NCBI GenBank assembly: GCA_963827935.1
Contig: CAWHCN010000030.1
Span: 1 to 64,000 of the forward strand
Source: DATFNV01 sp963827935
Lineage (GTDB): Bacteria > Planctomycetota > Planctomycetia > Gemmatales > Gemmataceae
DNA: 64,000 bases
Direction of reading: 5' to 3'
This document shows positions 53,599 to 62,926 of this stretch, piece by piece. The notes beneath the pieces are model-generated. The model saw only the letters and a list, made by a program, of their open reading frames with translations. It ran no database searches and was not told the DNA's origin. The position numbers and the translations under genes are program-made. Numbering within the stretch: position 1 is the stretch's first letter; every line of letters begins with the position of its first letter.

Positions 53599-55294
53599 GG
53601 GGTGTGGTCGCTTCAGCATCGCGAATTATGCGGCAAGACAAGAGGAAGCAGCCGCGGTCGCCTGAGGACTCTCCTTTTCGACCGGTCGGCGAGCGGCCCC
53701 CCGCGGTTCGGGCCAGTCACGCGCAGCCAACTCTGTTGCGAACGCGGCCTCCCAAATCCCGCTCAGATAGAGCACACGCAAATCCAGAATCACCTGGCCG
53801 GACTCGCGCTGCCAACGCATCCCCGAGCGTTTGAAGCGTTGCGTGAACACCGTTTTGCAGGCCGCTTCCGTGACACCGCTGCCGATCGGTAGGCCACGCC
53901 GCCTATAGCCCTGATAATCCATCAAGCGGCGATGACGACGCACATAGCGATACGCTTTCCAGAACTCTGCCTGCTGCCCCTTGGTGGCGTGGCGGCGACC
54001 CAAGTGCTGCGTCGCGGAGCGCAGCACCTGGGCCGCTCCCTGGGGTCGATCCCGCAGCCAGCGCCGCATCTTCGCGAACCACTGCGTTCCGGCTGCCGTC
54101 TCGGCGCCGAACAAGGCGTCGGCCATCTTGCAGAGGTAGGTGCATACGTGATAGAAATCGAGCACCCATTCCCAGGTCAACGGCGTGCCAGCACGCGGAT
54201 GCTTCATCTTGTTCAGCACGCGCCGATAGTAATCATCCGGCGCCGAGCCTTTGTCCGTGATATAGGCCAGACGCGGCACGGGCCGCTGCCAAGCCAGCAG
54301 CGTCGCCGTCACCAAGGCCGTCAAGGCCCGGGTGAGCGTCGCTTGCTTTTCCTCCGGCATTTGGCCCAAGTAAATCGTGCCCAGCCGCCGACGCCCCCGA
54401 TCATACACGCTTACCGTGGCCGTGCTGGCTTCCTTGTAGCCGCCCTGACGCATGGGCACCATGATGCCGTCACGTCCCACCGCCAACACCGGACGATTCC
54501 GGCCACGCGACTGCTCCGCCTGCGTCAGCCACGCCAGCAGCCGCGTCTTTTGCAAGTCGGCCACAAACGGCAACAGCGCCTGGCGAAAGCCTGCCAAGGC
54601 CGCCCGCAGCCGATCATTCGACCAGACCAGACCGTGCTCGCGCCGCAGCCAGGCCCGCGTTTCGGTTTGCGTTTGCTCCACCGACAGCCGTGCCACGCGT
54701 TCCAACAGCGCCGGCGTGGCCGTTCCCGCACCGATACCCAAACGCAAGAGCAGCGGGTGCAAGCCCGGTTCGCCGTCCTCTTCATTCAAGTAGTAAAACG
54801 ACCGCACGGTGATCGTGCCGAAACGCGTGGCGATACGTGCTGGCGTCTTCTTGTTGAGGCGATAGGTCTCCTTGTGATAACGCATCTTGCTCGGCACCAC
54901 CTGCTTATCGTCGGCTTCCAAGCGGTTGGCTTCGCGTTCGATAAGTTGGCGACAGGCCTCCGCCGCGGCGGCGTGGAGCGCGTTCTCCAGTTCCAGGAAG
55001 CGCTGCGGCGTGACAGGTTCGCTCCGGAAACGCTCGACAATGTCGTCCACGCCTTTCTGAAAGACGTCGACCGGTTCGCTGGGCGTCGCGACCGCGGGGA
55101 TTGCCTCTGTCCGCAGGCCGCTCTGGCGAGTAATCTTGACGACCATGGGGATTCCTTTCCCTGGGAGTGGGTGATGCTTCTCCCATTGTGCGGAAAGGAT
55201 CCTCATTTTTCATGGACCAGTTCTGCCGCTCTCCGGTTTCCTGAACGACGATTTCTTCGAGAATGTCTGATGCTGTGGCGACTGCACCCGACCG
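53599..55294 (-). mobile_element. ISKra4-type element nested in IS5
   Basis: 1,696 bp flanked by a 9-bp direct repeat CAGACCGCA (53590-53598 and 55295-55303). The two ends share about 21 bp of imperfect inverted repeat (GGGTG then GTCGC then CAGCATC in both). It holds one transposase gene. Confidence 0.87.
53626..55146 (-). CDS. ISKra4-type transposase
   Basis: Intact, 506 residues from MVVKITRQSGLRTEAIPAVA at 55146 behind AAAGGAA; a start at 55206 is possible. The middle has VLAVGRDGIMVPMRQGGYKE (Asp), then YITDKGSAPDDYYRRVLNKM and WEWVLDFYHVCTYLCKMADA (second Asp), and the end carries LPIGSGVTEAACKTVFTQRF with KRSGMRWQRESGQVILDLRV, the Glu-containing signature of the ISKra4 group. It should be functional. 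Confidence 0.88.
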   Translation of the reverse strand: MVVKITRQSGLRTEAIPAVATPSEPVDVFQKGVDDIVERFRSEPVTPQRFLELENALHAAAAEACRQLIEREANRLEADDKQVVPSKMRYHKETYRLNKKTPARIATRFGTITVRSFYYLNEEDGEPGLHPLLLRLGIGAGTATPALLERVARLSVEQTQTETRAWLRREHGLVWSNDRLRAALAGFRQALLPFVADLQKTRLLAWLTQAEQSRGRNRPVLAVGRDGIMVPMRQGGYKEASTATVSVYDRGRRRLGTIYLGQMPEEKQATLTRALTALVTATLLAWQRPVPRLAYITDKGSAPDDYYRRVLNKMKHPRAGTPLTWEWVLDFYHVCTYLCKMADALFGAETAAGTQWFAKMRRWLRDRPQGAAQVLRSATQHLGRRHATKGQQAEFWKAYRYVRRHRRLMDYQGYRRRGLPIGSGVTEAACKTVFTQRFKRSGMRWQRESGQVILDLRVLYLSGIWEAAFATELAARDWPEPRGAARRPVEKESPQATAAASSCLAA

Positions 55295-55439
55295 CAGACC
55301 GCAACAGGTAGAAAATGGCATCCGCGACGTCGCGCATGTCGGTTTGACGAGGACGGCCTCCGGGATACACGGGGATGGAGGGCTTGACGAGCGACCACTG
55401 CGCGTCGGTCAAGTCGCTAGGGTATTGTTGAGTTCGCAT
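55295..55439 (-). pseudogene. IS5 transposase, N-terminal part
   Basis: The first 48 residues, MRTQQYPSDLTDAQWSLVKP then SIPVYPGGRPRQTDMRDVAD and AIFYLLRS, the typical IS5 start, broken by the nested element. Confidence 0.87.
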
Positions 55440-55490
55440 ACCCTATTCTACGCAGCTGAGCAGCTGGAGACGCACTTATCGGACAGTTTC

Positions 55491-55808
55491 TTAATGCATT
55501 GCTACGTCCGTTGCCGTATATCCGAGTCCGGTAGCATACAGTACAAGTATGCATACAACCTATTAAGAATATGTTAACTAAAGAGCGTATCGCGATTCCC
55601 GCGGAGCGTTGAAGGATGTAGGCCATTGAGGCACTTTTAAGAGCCGCTTTCAATTCCCATCAGCAACTTGGGCTTCGTTCGCAGATCATAACGCCCTTTA
55701 TGACCTGCAGGTCGGGGGCTGTCATATGCGAGACTTCTATGTCATCTTTGCGCTTTCACGGGGATGTAAGGCATGTCATTGTAGGAAGATGATTATAATG
55801 GAGGCTAC
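55491..55808. other. intergenic, AT-rich
   Basis: About 320 bases right of the IS5 end with lower GC than the rest. If the IS5 element were removed, the preceding gene would read on from TTA into about 28 codons here, ending at TAA 55575-55577. Otherwise I see nothing in it. Confidence 0.45.
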
Positions 55809-56051
55809 ATGACTACGGACAAAGTAAGCGTCACTGTCAGGCTGGACGAGGATACCGTCGCCTTCCTGGATCGGCTCGCGGAAGTAGAGGAGCGAGATCG
55901 TAGTTATCTGATTAAACAGGCCGTCGCCAACTTCGTCCGGCTTCACCGCTGGCAGATCGAGGAGATTAAGAAAGCGGTCAAGGAAGCCGATGCCGGCCTG
56001 TTTCTCTCCGACGAAGAAACTGCAGCATTCATGGAAGTGCTGGGCAAGTGA
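55809..56051 (+). CDS. ribbon-helix-helix antitoxin
   Basis: 80 residues. The N-terminal strand and two helices (KVSVTVRLDEDTVAFLDRLA, EVEERDRSYLIKQAVANFVR) are a RHH DNA-binding fold of the CopG/ParD type; the C-terminal helix and tail (EIKKAVKEADAGLFLSDEET) would wrap the toxin. GGAGG lies just before the ATG. The stop overlaps the start of the toxin gene (GTGA), the usual arrangement. Autorepression of the pair is expected from the family. Confidence 0.85.
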   Translation: MTTDKVSVTVRLDEDTVAFLDRLAEVEERDRSYLIKQAVANFVRLHRWQIEEIKKAVKEADAGLFLSDEETAAFMEVLGK

Positions 56052-56581
56052 AGCTGCGCTGGCTCCGGTCCGGCTCCGTTTCCCTTCGTCGTCACGTCGA
56101 GTTTGTCGCTGGCGAGAATCCTGGCGCTGCGGTGCGGGTGCGGCGGACTATCAGAAGCTCCGTGCTCCGCCTCGTCGATTTTCCGGAATCTGGACGTGGG
56201 GGTCACATCCAAGGCACGCGGGAGGTTGTAGTTACAGGGCTGCCCTTTGTGGTCGTGTATCGCGTGACCAGCGACACCGGGGAGATTCTTCGGGTCCTTC
56301 ACACAGCTCAGGAACGTTCAAACCCCTTTCACGGACAAGGAAGCCCGCACAAGGAGCATATCGTTTGGCGGAAGTTCGTATTCGGATCGTGGATGAATGG
56401 GGGCGTCGAGTTCCTTCGCTGCGTGCTGCGCGTTCAAAAGGGAATTCCCTCGAAGGAGAGCGACGCGTGCTGCTCCGCGAGGAAGCCATGCGGCCAAAAC
56501 AGGAACTGGCCGGCCATCTGGGCCGGATGCGTAAGGCGTTGCGCGAAAAACAAGGCATGTTTTCGGATTCGGCGGCCCTGA
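56048..56581 (+). CDS. ParE/RelE-type toxin with abnormal C-terminal extension
   Basis: Starts at GTG 56048 inside the antitoxin stop. The first 92 residues fit the fold: LRRHVEFVAGENPGAAVRVR, SSVLRLVDFPESGRGGHIQG, TREVVVTGLPFVVVYRVTSD and EILRVLHTAQERS. Family members end here; this frame runs on for another 85 residues that overlap the next gene in another frame and have no toxin pattern. So the original stop near 56,325 was lost by mutation or a read error. Confidence 0.72.
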   Translation: MKLRWLRSGSVSLRRHVEFVAGENPGAAVRVRRTIRSSVLRLVDFPESGRGGHIQGTREVVVTGLPFVVVYRVTSDTGEILRVLHTAQERSNPFHGQGSPHKEHIVWRKFVFGSWMNGGVEFLRCVLRVQKGIPSKESDACCSARKPCGQNRNWPAIWAGCVRRCAKNKACFRIRRP

Positions 56582-56610
56582 TCCGCGAGGAGCGCGACGC
56601 CCGCGGATGA
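56365..56610 (+). CDS. VapB-like antitoxin
   Basis: 81 residues from TTG 56365, chosen for AAGGAG eight bases upstream. AEVRIRIVDEWGRRVPSL is a degenerate RHH start, then LREEAMRPKQELAGHLGRMR and MFSDSAALIREERDARG, the standard tail of antitoxins encoded before PIN toxins. The stop overlaps the ATG of the next frame (ATGATG). The middle (RAARSKGNSLEGERRVL) is irregular, so a small compensating shift is possible. Confidence 0.55.
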   Translation: MAEVRIRIVDEWGRRVPSLRAARSKGNSLEGERRVLLREEAMRPKQELAGHLGRMRKALREKQGMFSDSAALIREERDARG

Positions 56611-56747
56611 TGGTTCTCGCCGCCGGTGTGACCGTCGAGGCCTATTTGCCACGGATCAGGAAGTGGAACAGCTGTTCTCGAAGCGGGCGGCCTGAAGCTG
56701 CGGTGGCTGTTTCCTGTCGTCGGGCGCATAAACAAGCTGCCCCTTGA
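56607..56747 (+). pseudogene. VapC PIN-toxin remnant
   Basis: 46 codons. The start MMVLAAGVTVEAYLP resembles the PIN opening VLDASVTVEAYLP, but the catalytic Asp is Ala and the frame fails after about 15 residues. The rest of the toxin is missing. The overlap with the antitoxin stop supports the pairing. Confidence 0.45.
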
Positions 56748-56985
56748 CTTATCGCACGCGCGGAGTTCAATGATCCGCGGGCGGCAGCCAAATCTGCGCA
56801 GGTGGGCTTCTGCGCCCGGCTGGCCTTGTCTCTATCTGCACGTCTCGTGCATCAGGAAGCAATCAGCGGTCGGACGGGTAGCCCGAACCGAGAGCACCGG
56901 TGCCGCGGGTGGAGTGCCCGGCTGGTGGGGAGCTATTCACGGAGCGGAGGGGGAACGACATCGCGATCCGCAAAGGAGGTCTACC

Positions 56986-59056
56986 ATGAGCGTCTTTTGC
57001 TTCCCGCGTATCCACGTCAAAGGTCTTCTTTCCATCAACGTGGGCACGGGTAATAACGATGACTACTCGAACCTCGTGTTCCCCAAAGGGAGCCCGTTTG
57101 CCGGGACGCCCCTTCGCCTCGCAGACTCAGTGAACGTCCGGCCCCTGACCTATGGCATGTCGGACGCCGACCTGGGTCCGGTGGGTCCAGGAGCCGCACC
57201 CTTTCGACACGCCACCCGCGCCTCTGGTCGCCGCAACGAACCAGGCGGCGCCCCTTGCCAGCGTCCGGGCCGCAATGACCAAAGCCGAGGCTCTTCCCGT
57301 CCGGTCCGGGGTGACTCGCTACATCCCCTCCGAGTGGAACTACTATGGCGACATGACGCTTGAGATGATGGGGGTCAGGGTCCTCGCTGTCCAGTATCCC
57401 GGCCGGACATTGACGGCCGAGGCGGACGACCCGCTTGTCGGGGCCGAGCTCTCTTTCAAGAACCGACCAGCGGAGACCGGGCGCACCACAGGGATGCTCA
57501 TTGACGTGAACCCCGAGGACGTCCCGGCGAGCCAGATTCATGCGAACAGCCTAACGCTTGAAAAGGGCGGCGCGGCCCTACTTATGGGGAAGCCGAGCAA
57601 GGCTTGCACTCGCTGGATCAACTTCCAGAGGAACACCGAGCTACGCGGTGCAAACGGGGCGGCTGGCACCTTCCAGTGCGTGGTCCCCGTCGAGGAACTC
57701 AAGGGCCAGCCGATTCTGGAGACTTTTTCTCGGGGAAACCTGCTCGCGAAGTCCATTAAGGGGGTCGTCTTTCGCTACTCGATCTTTCGTGCCCTTCAGA
57801 AGATTAGCGCCTTCAAATTCCCGGACACCGAAGAGTGGAACCGGCAGATGATCGCCCTCTACTCCCAGAAGGGAGTAAATCCCGACTACGCGGAGATCGT
57901 GGGGACGCTTGCCCCCTGGTACGAGGGCGAGATGGTATCCGCACCGGCCGGCCGGCTCCTGCTCCCGGGCACCACATTCCCCGTACCCCAAGGTGGCGGC
58001 GGAGCGCCGCGGCAATTTGGCCTTGCCCCGGCCGTCCTGCAGGTGAACCGGGAGATTGGCCTCGTCTCGGTCGATTTCGGGGCCACGTTTCCGGACTCCT
58101 ACCGCAACCCCGCGTTCGATCCTCTGCAGACCGGCGACAATCCAAAATACGATTTTGGGCCGGTCCGCCTCATCGTCCGCGACCAGGGTCACGAGTACGA
58201 TCTGGGGCCCGTGCAATACCAGGATACGGACGGGGGGGACCGGAAAGGGTGGGTTTTCGACTTCCCGCTCAAAGGCCTCGCCGATCCCGGCAAAGCCGCG
58301 GTGGAGAGTGGCACGTTCGCGCTCCATCACGAGAAGTATGGCGACCTCCTCGGCGAGGCCAACTACCTCATCGCCTCCGACCAGTCGTGCATCATCGGGG
58401 AACAGGGCCGTCCTGGGAGCATGGCGTCATCTTTCATGAACCAGGGCCCCGCAGACGAGCCCGCGACCGTCCGTGTCTTCCGGAAGGGGCGGGAGCTCTC
58501 AGCCGGCGACTGCCCAGACATATCCGTTTGGGAGTACGACACGACGCCGAACCAGCTGCCGGGCGACCGGAAGAAGGTCACTACGACGTTTAAGCCCGGG
58601 CAGCCACTCACGGTCAGCGCCGAGCGTGCCGGGAATCGCTTCTATACTTTTACGCTCCCGGGTCAGAAGGAGCCGCCCGCTAACTACGGCGGATTTGGTC
58701 CCCTTGACCTCATGATCGCTCCGCAGATTAACCTCCGTCTCCTCCCGAACGACCGCGATTACAGTGAGTACTACCAGAACCCAGGAGACGCGCAGCCCAT
58801 CGGGAACAACAAGCTCACTTTCGACGTCATTTACCGGGAGATACTCCAGAACTACTACCTCCTCTATCCCGCCATGAGCATAGTTGTCCCGCTGAACGAC
58901 CCCGAGCAGTGGTCCGGTGCCGAAATGGCCGGGCGGATAATGCAGCGGACGCAGAAGAGCTGGTGGCCAAAATCCGAGTACATGCCACGGACCAGGGACC
59001 TGTCGGCGAGCCGCAGGAGGCTCCTCCACGCCTGGTGCTTGAAGCTCCTGGCGTGA
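56986..59056 (+). CDS. VioB/RebD-like N-terminal domain protein, one frameshift
   Basis: About 689 residues from ATG 56986 behind AAAGGAGG six bases upstream. The opening SVFCFPRIHVKGLLSINVGT matches the start of VioB (ILDFPRIHFRGWARVN by memory), and the end YREILQNYYLLYPAMSIVVP, WWPKSEYMPRTRDLSASRRR matches VioB positions about 390-470 (YYELVYPFMS, SYYMPSTRELSAPKARL). In VioB and RebD/StaD this region precedes a ferritin-like domain and together they dimerise indole-pyruvate imine in violacein or indolocarbazole synthesis. Here the ferritin-like domain is absent, so the reaction cannot be assumed. One shift near 57,180 separates the first 65 residues. A secreted kelch-like gene follows after 26 bp. 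Confidence 0.72.
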
Positions 59057-59082
59057 GCCCGTCATGCGAAGAGAGGAATGCC

Positions 59083-60464
59083 ATGATACGTCGCGCGCTC
59101 GGCTTCGTGCTTCTTGCATGTCTCACGCTCGCGTCCGGCCCCTTCGGCCGCGCGGACGACGCCGTCCCCTTTCGCGTGACGGTCCGTGAGGCCCCTCGGC
59201 AGCCGGCGCCCGCCCTTCACTCGTTCGCCATCGCGACGCACGACGGGAAGTGGCTTCTGGTCGGTGGCAGGACGAACGGCTTTCACCGGACATCCGAAGC
59301 CGAGAGCACTTTTCCCTCCCGGCTTGCAAACCAGTACCTCTACGTCGTGGACCCGGCAAATGACGCCGCTTGGAAGGTCGGCATTCCCGAGCCACATCGG
59401 TTCCGCCTCCGTTCGTCGAACATGGAGTACTGCCAGGACGGAGACATCCTTTACCTCGCGGGCGGCTACGGTTCGTCGAGCGACGACGATAAACCCGAGA
59501 GCTACCAAACCTTCCCTCACCTCACGGCAATCCGGGTGCCCGAGGTTATTAAGGCCATTACCTCCGGTAACCACAAAGACGTAGGGAAATACATCGCCAC
59601 CGTCACCGATGAGCGAATGCGCAGTCACTGGAGGCGGATTGAAGAAACTGGGAGAGGACTTTTTCCTCGTCTTCGGCCAGAACTACGAGGGGATCTACAA
59701 GGGAGCCCGTGTCGGCAAATATACCTGTGAAGTCCGGCGTTTCCGCGTGAAGTGGGATGGCGACGAGTTCGCCATCAAGGACTACGAGGCGTTTGGGGAT
59801 CCCAAAGGGCCGGGGCCAGACTCGCCTTACCACCGGCGCGACTTAAACGTCGTCGACGCGATCCGCCCGGACGGCTCCCAAGGGATCACGGCCTACGGCG
59901 GAGTGTTTACGAAAACTGCGGGACCCTGGGTGAATCCGGTCTACATCGATCAGGACACGAAAGGGAAAGTGACGCTCTCGGTCGACCAGAAGTTCGAGCA
60001 GAAGGTGAGCCAGTACGACTGCCCGCACCTTTTGATGTACGACCCCGCCTCCAAGACTATGTTCACGACGCTCTTCGGGGGAATTAGCTTCTACTACTAC
60101 AACAAGGAAGGGAAACTCGAGCCGAGTAACCTCGATAACTTCATGCCATTTACGAGCGCCATCACGGCCATCGCCCGCGCAGCGGACGGCACTACGGTCG
60201 AGGCCGTGCAGCGTCCCGCGGATTCCCTTCCGCGCTCTCCTCGGGGCCGACGCGGTCTTTGTTCCCGCCCCGGACCTGAAGCGCTGTAAGGACGGGACGG
60301 CAATCCTCGACTTCAGCAAGCTCCCGACGGAGAAATCAGTCCGCGTGGGGCACTTTTACGGCGGCATCCTCGCGAGCGAGCCCCAGGTTGGGCGGCTCAA
60401 TCCGAGCTACGCGAGCCAGACAATCTACGAAGTGTGGATCGAGAAGCTTCCCCCGCCGAAGTGA
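59083..60464 (+). CDS. secreted kelch-like propeller protein, frameshifted
   Basis: About 460 residues. Signal peptide MIRRALGFVLLACLTLASGP. The mature part has kelch-type blades: SFAIATHDGKWLLVGGRTNG, CQDGDILYLAGGYGSSSDDD, EDFFLVFGQNYEGIYKG, GITAYGGVFTKTAGPWVNPV, MLLMYD-type LMYDPASKTMFTTLFGGISF. Shifts near 59,620 and 60,225 are needed; the last frame reads FVPAPDLKRCKDGTAILDFS, KLPTEKSVRVGHFYGGILAS and ends YEVWIEKLPPPK. Repeated GG-turns after hydrophobic strands support a propeller. It is probably cotranscribed with the VioB-like gene; no role is known. Confidence 0.65.
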
Positions 60465-60602
60465 AGGTGCGAGCGAAACTGGACCGTTCGAGGATAAAAG
60501 GTGCCGCACCCGCCTCTCGGGTCCGAACTTCGCAGAGAGACCGGCAGCCTATGGGCCGAATGGTGAATTCGCCTTCGGCGACAGCACGGAGTATGCAACA
60601 CC

Positions 60603-61649
60603 ATGAGTATCGCCGGGATTGTCACATACTCGATTCGCCAGGACGGGTCCCTGGAAGGGCGATGGACTCATCAGGACCTTCAGGGCAAAGTGGCGACCGA
60701 GCGCGCCTGGGGCGGAACGCCGGGAAAACTGGCCGGCCGGTATGACGTCGAAATCCGTCTCCCGGACGGCCAGAAGACCTACGAAGGCTTGCTTACGATC
60801 AGCCCTTTCGGGGAGGCGTTTGCTTTGGTCTGGACTGGGCGCCAATTGCTGCCCGAACCCAGAAATGCGCGCTTTACCGGCATTGGCACTCTCGACGGCA
60901 CGGACACACTCGTTGCGACGTTTCAGGAGGAGGTGTTGCTGACATCGCGGGCAACGCTCCGGGAGGTGTTCGACAAGATACCAGGCCCGCAGGGGGAACG
61001 GTATGCTGACGCTTTCGCGCATGGAACTCTCCGCGTCGTGCTCTATGCACCACGAAAGACCGACACGCAGGAGCCGCATGAACAGGACGAAGTATACGTG
61101 GTCATGAAAGGGAGTGGCTCGTTCATGGTGGATGGCCGCAGACGGCCATTTGCGGAGGGCGACGTGCTGTTTGTCCCGGCGCAGCGAGTCCATCGTTTTG
61201 AGGATTTTTCGGATGACCTGGTCGTCTGGGCGGTTTTCTACGGACCTCGGGGCGGAGAATCCGAGGGTGATCCGCGTAAGGAGATCGAGCAAGCGAACGC
61301 AGATTTCCGCAGCGCATACTCGAAAGCGGACGCCAAGGCTGTGGCAGCCATGTACACCGAACAGGCGAAACTGCTGCCACCCCACGCCCAAACCGTCGCG
61401 GGGCGTCCCGCGATCGAGGCGTTCTGGAAGTCGGCGATGGCTGCCGGCATCAGGGATGTAGAACTCAAGACCCTTGAGGTCGAATCGTTTGGAGACACGG
61501 TGGTGGAGGAAGGAACCGCGACCCTGTACGGTGACGGTAACCGCACCGTGGACAAAGGCAAGTATCTCGTGGTCTGGAAACGGGCGGGCGGCAAGTGGAG
61601 GCTCCACCGCGACTGCTGGAACTCGAATGAACCTGAACGGATGAAGTAA
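60603..61649 (+). CDS. three-domain protein: beta domain, cupin, SnoaL-like
   Basis: Intact, 348 residues. Residues 1-105 are beta-rich (IAGIVTYSIRQDGSLEGRWT, GRYDVEIRLPDGQKTYEGLL). Residues 125-207 are a cupin: EPHEQDEVYVVMKGSGSFMV (motif 1 with His and Glu) and EGDVLFVPAQRVHRFEDFSD (motif 2 with Gly, Pro and His), so a metal site is likely. Residues 218-345 are a SnoaL/DUF4440 fold: ANADFRSAYSKADAKAVAAM, LLPPHAQTVAGRPAIEAFWK and VEEGTATLYGDGNRTVDKGK, ending with a KYLVVWKRAGGKWRLHRDCW strand pair. The N-terminal part is like the beta domain often found fused to cytoplasmic DUF4440 proteins. No signal peptide. Confidence 0.8.
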   Translation: MSIAGIVTYSIRQDGSLEGRWTHQDLQGKVATERAWGGTPGKLAGRYDVEIRLPDGQKTYEGLLTISPFGEAFALVWTGRQLLPEPRNARFTGIGTLDGTDTLVATFQEEVLLTSRATLREVFDKIPGPQGERYADAFAHGTLRVVLYAPRKTDTQEPHEQDEVYVVMKGSGSFMVDGRRRPFAEGDVLFVPAQRVHRFEDFSDDLVVWAVFYGPRGGESEGDPRKEIEQANADFRSAYSKADAKAVAAMYTEQAKLLPPHAQTVAGRPAIEAFWKSAMAAGIRDVELKTLEVESFGDTVVEEGTATLYGDGNRTVDKGKYLVVWKRAGGKWRLHRDCWNSNEPERMK

Positions 61650-61720
61650 CCACTCCGAGGTCCGAGCCCTGGGTTCGCGTTCATGGCTCCATCGTAGGGC
61701 GCTGACTCGGCGAAGGGTGG

Positions 61721-62668
61721 TTACCGTTGCCGCCTTCCAGCCCAGGTCGCCGCCTTGACGCCCGGTGCGACTTCGCCCTCGTGCGATCCAAACAGGTTGC
61801 AGGCGGGAATCTCCGTGCCGCCGGCAATCGTCGCGACCAGGTCCCATGTCCTCGCAGGGTCCGGCCGGATCATGGCAAAGTCCGTGTAGTTCTGGCTGAC
61901 GATGGGTGCGTTGGGCGGGGTTAGCGGAAAGCCCGAGAAATAGAACGAATGCGGATGCCGGTAGGGCGCCGCCGATGCATCGGCCGCGTCTGGCTCCCAC
62001 GTGCTCTTGAACGCGTAGCCAAACAGTACTGCCCCGTCCGCGGTCCGATCCGGGCTTGCGCCGACCTGGATAGGCGGCTTCTTGGGATCGGGGCTTGTCC
62101 AGAAGGAATATCCTTGTATCCGGCCGCCGAGGCGTTCACTGTCTGCCCTGCTATAGGGCAGGTGTTTGATGAAATCACGGCTCGGCGGATAATTCAGGTC
62201 CGAAAACAAACAGATACGTGGCATCCCTTTCGGACGGTCCTTGTCGTAGGTAATAAAGTACGCCGTGTTGCCGAGCGAGATGAACGACGACGTGAAGTGA
62301 TTGTCCATCGGGAAAATGGGCAGGCTCCACTCTTCGTAGTGCTCCATCATCGCTCCTTCTTCGCCGTTTGGTCCTCGCCAGGTGCTGTCGTAAAACGTGG
62401 CGCCGTAGGAGACCTGGTAGTCGATACCTTCCTTCAGAGAGGCCGGCGGCCGGCCATCATAAGGAGGGGGATTATCCACATAGTTCCTGAACACGCGGTA
62501 CATCGTCCACCTGGCTGACCAGTAGGGGGGATATAACGGGTCGGACGGCTCGCCAGGGCCGCGTTGGTACAGGCAGTCCGGGCACTCACACGGGCTGTAC
62601 TTGGGCGGGTTGTGGACGCCATACGTGGGATAGACGATCTTCGCTTCCGGTGAGTCGTCGCGTGTCAT
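61721..62668 (-). CDS. hypothetical protein with CxCxxC motif
   Basis: Intact, 315 residues from ATG 62668. No signal peptide or membrane helix. The N-terminal NPPKYSPCECPDCLYQRG carries three close Cys that could bind a metal. The rest is aromatic-rich (YWSARWTMYRVFRNYVDNPP; DSTWRGPNGEEGAMMEHYEE; SFISLGNTAYFITYDKDRPK), suggesting a beta-rich fold. It is convergent with the cupin gene. I do not recognise the family. Confidence 0.65.
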   Translation of the reverse strand: MTRDDSPEAKIVYPTYGVHNPPKYSPCECPDCLYQRGPGEPSDPLYPPYWSARWTMYRVFRNYVDNPPPYDGRPPASLKEGIDYQVSYGATFYDSTWRGPNGEEGAMMEHYEEWSLPIFPMDNHFTSSFISLGNTAYFITYDKDRPKGMPRICLFSDLNYPPSRDFIKHLPYSRADSERLGGRIQGYSFWTSPDPKKPPIQVGASPDRTADGAVLFGYAFKSTWEPDAADASAAPYRHPHSFYFSGFPLTPPNAPIVSQNYTDFAMIRPDPARTWDLVATIAGGTEIPACNLFGSHEGEVAPGVKAATWAGRRQR

Positions 62669-62926
62669 GGGATTCTCCTGTGTGAATCGCTCGCCCCTCG
62701 CTCAACGCGCGAAGGGCGCCGTCGCTATCATGGGCGGGTAAGCTATTCGAGCATAGGTCCAGCGTCTTGCTCACGTCCCCGCTGGATCGGAGCGAACAAC
62801 GTCACCGCATGCAGGGGGAGACGAAGTTCGTGCATCATGCGGGCGGCGGCCCCATGACTGGCCCAGGCGTCACATCGGGCCACGTAGTCGCCGAGGGGCG
62901 GTGCGATGTCGGTCGATGCTGGTCAC

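Larger units (their letters stand above)
52886..55490 (-). mobile_element. IS5-family element carrying a nested ISKra4-type element
   Basis: Inverted ends GAAACTGTCCGATAAGTG at 52886 and its complement ending at 55490 (18 bp perfect), flanked by TTA on both sides (52883-52885 and 55491-55493) as a 3-bp target duplication. Without the nested element it is about 0.9 kb. Confidence 0.88.

Noticed and set aside
53932..55311. 459-residue open frame on the plus strand
   Set aside because: It is antisense to the intact ISKra4-type transposase and crosses the element's edge.
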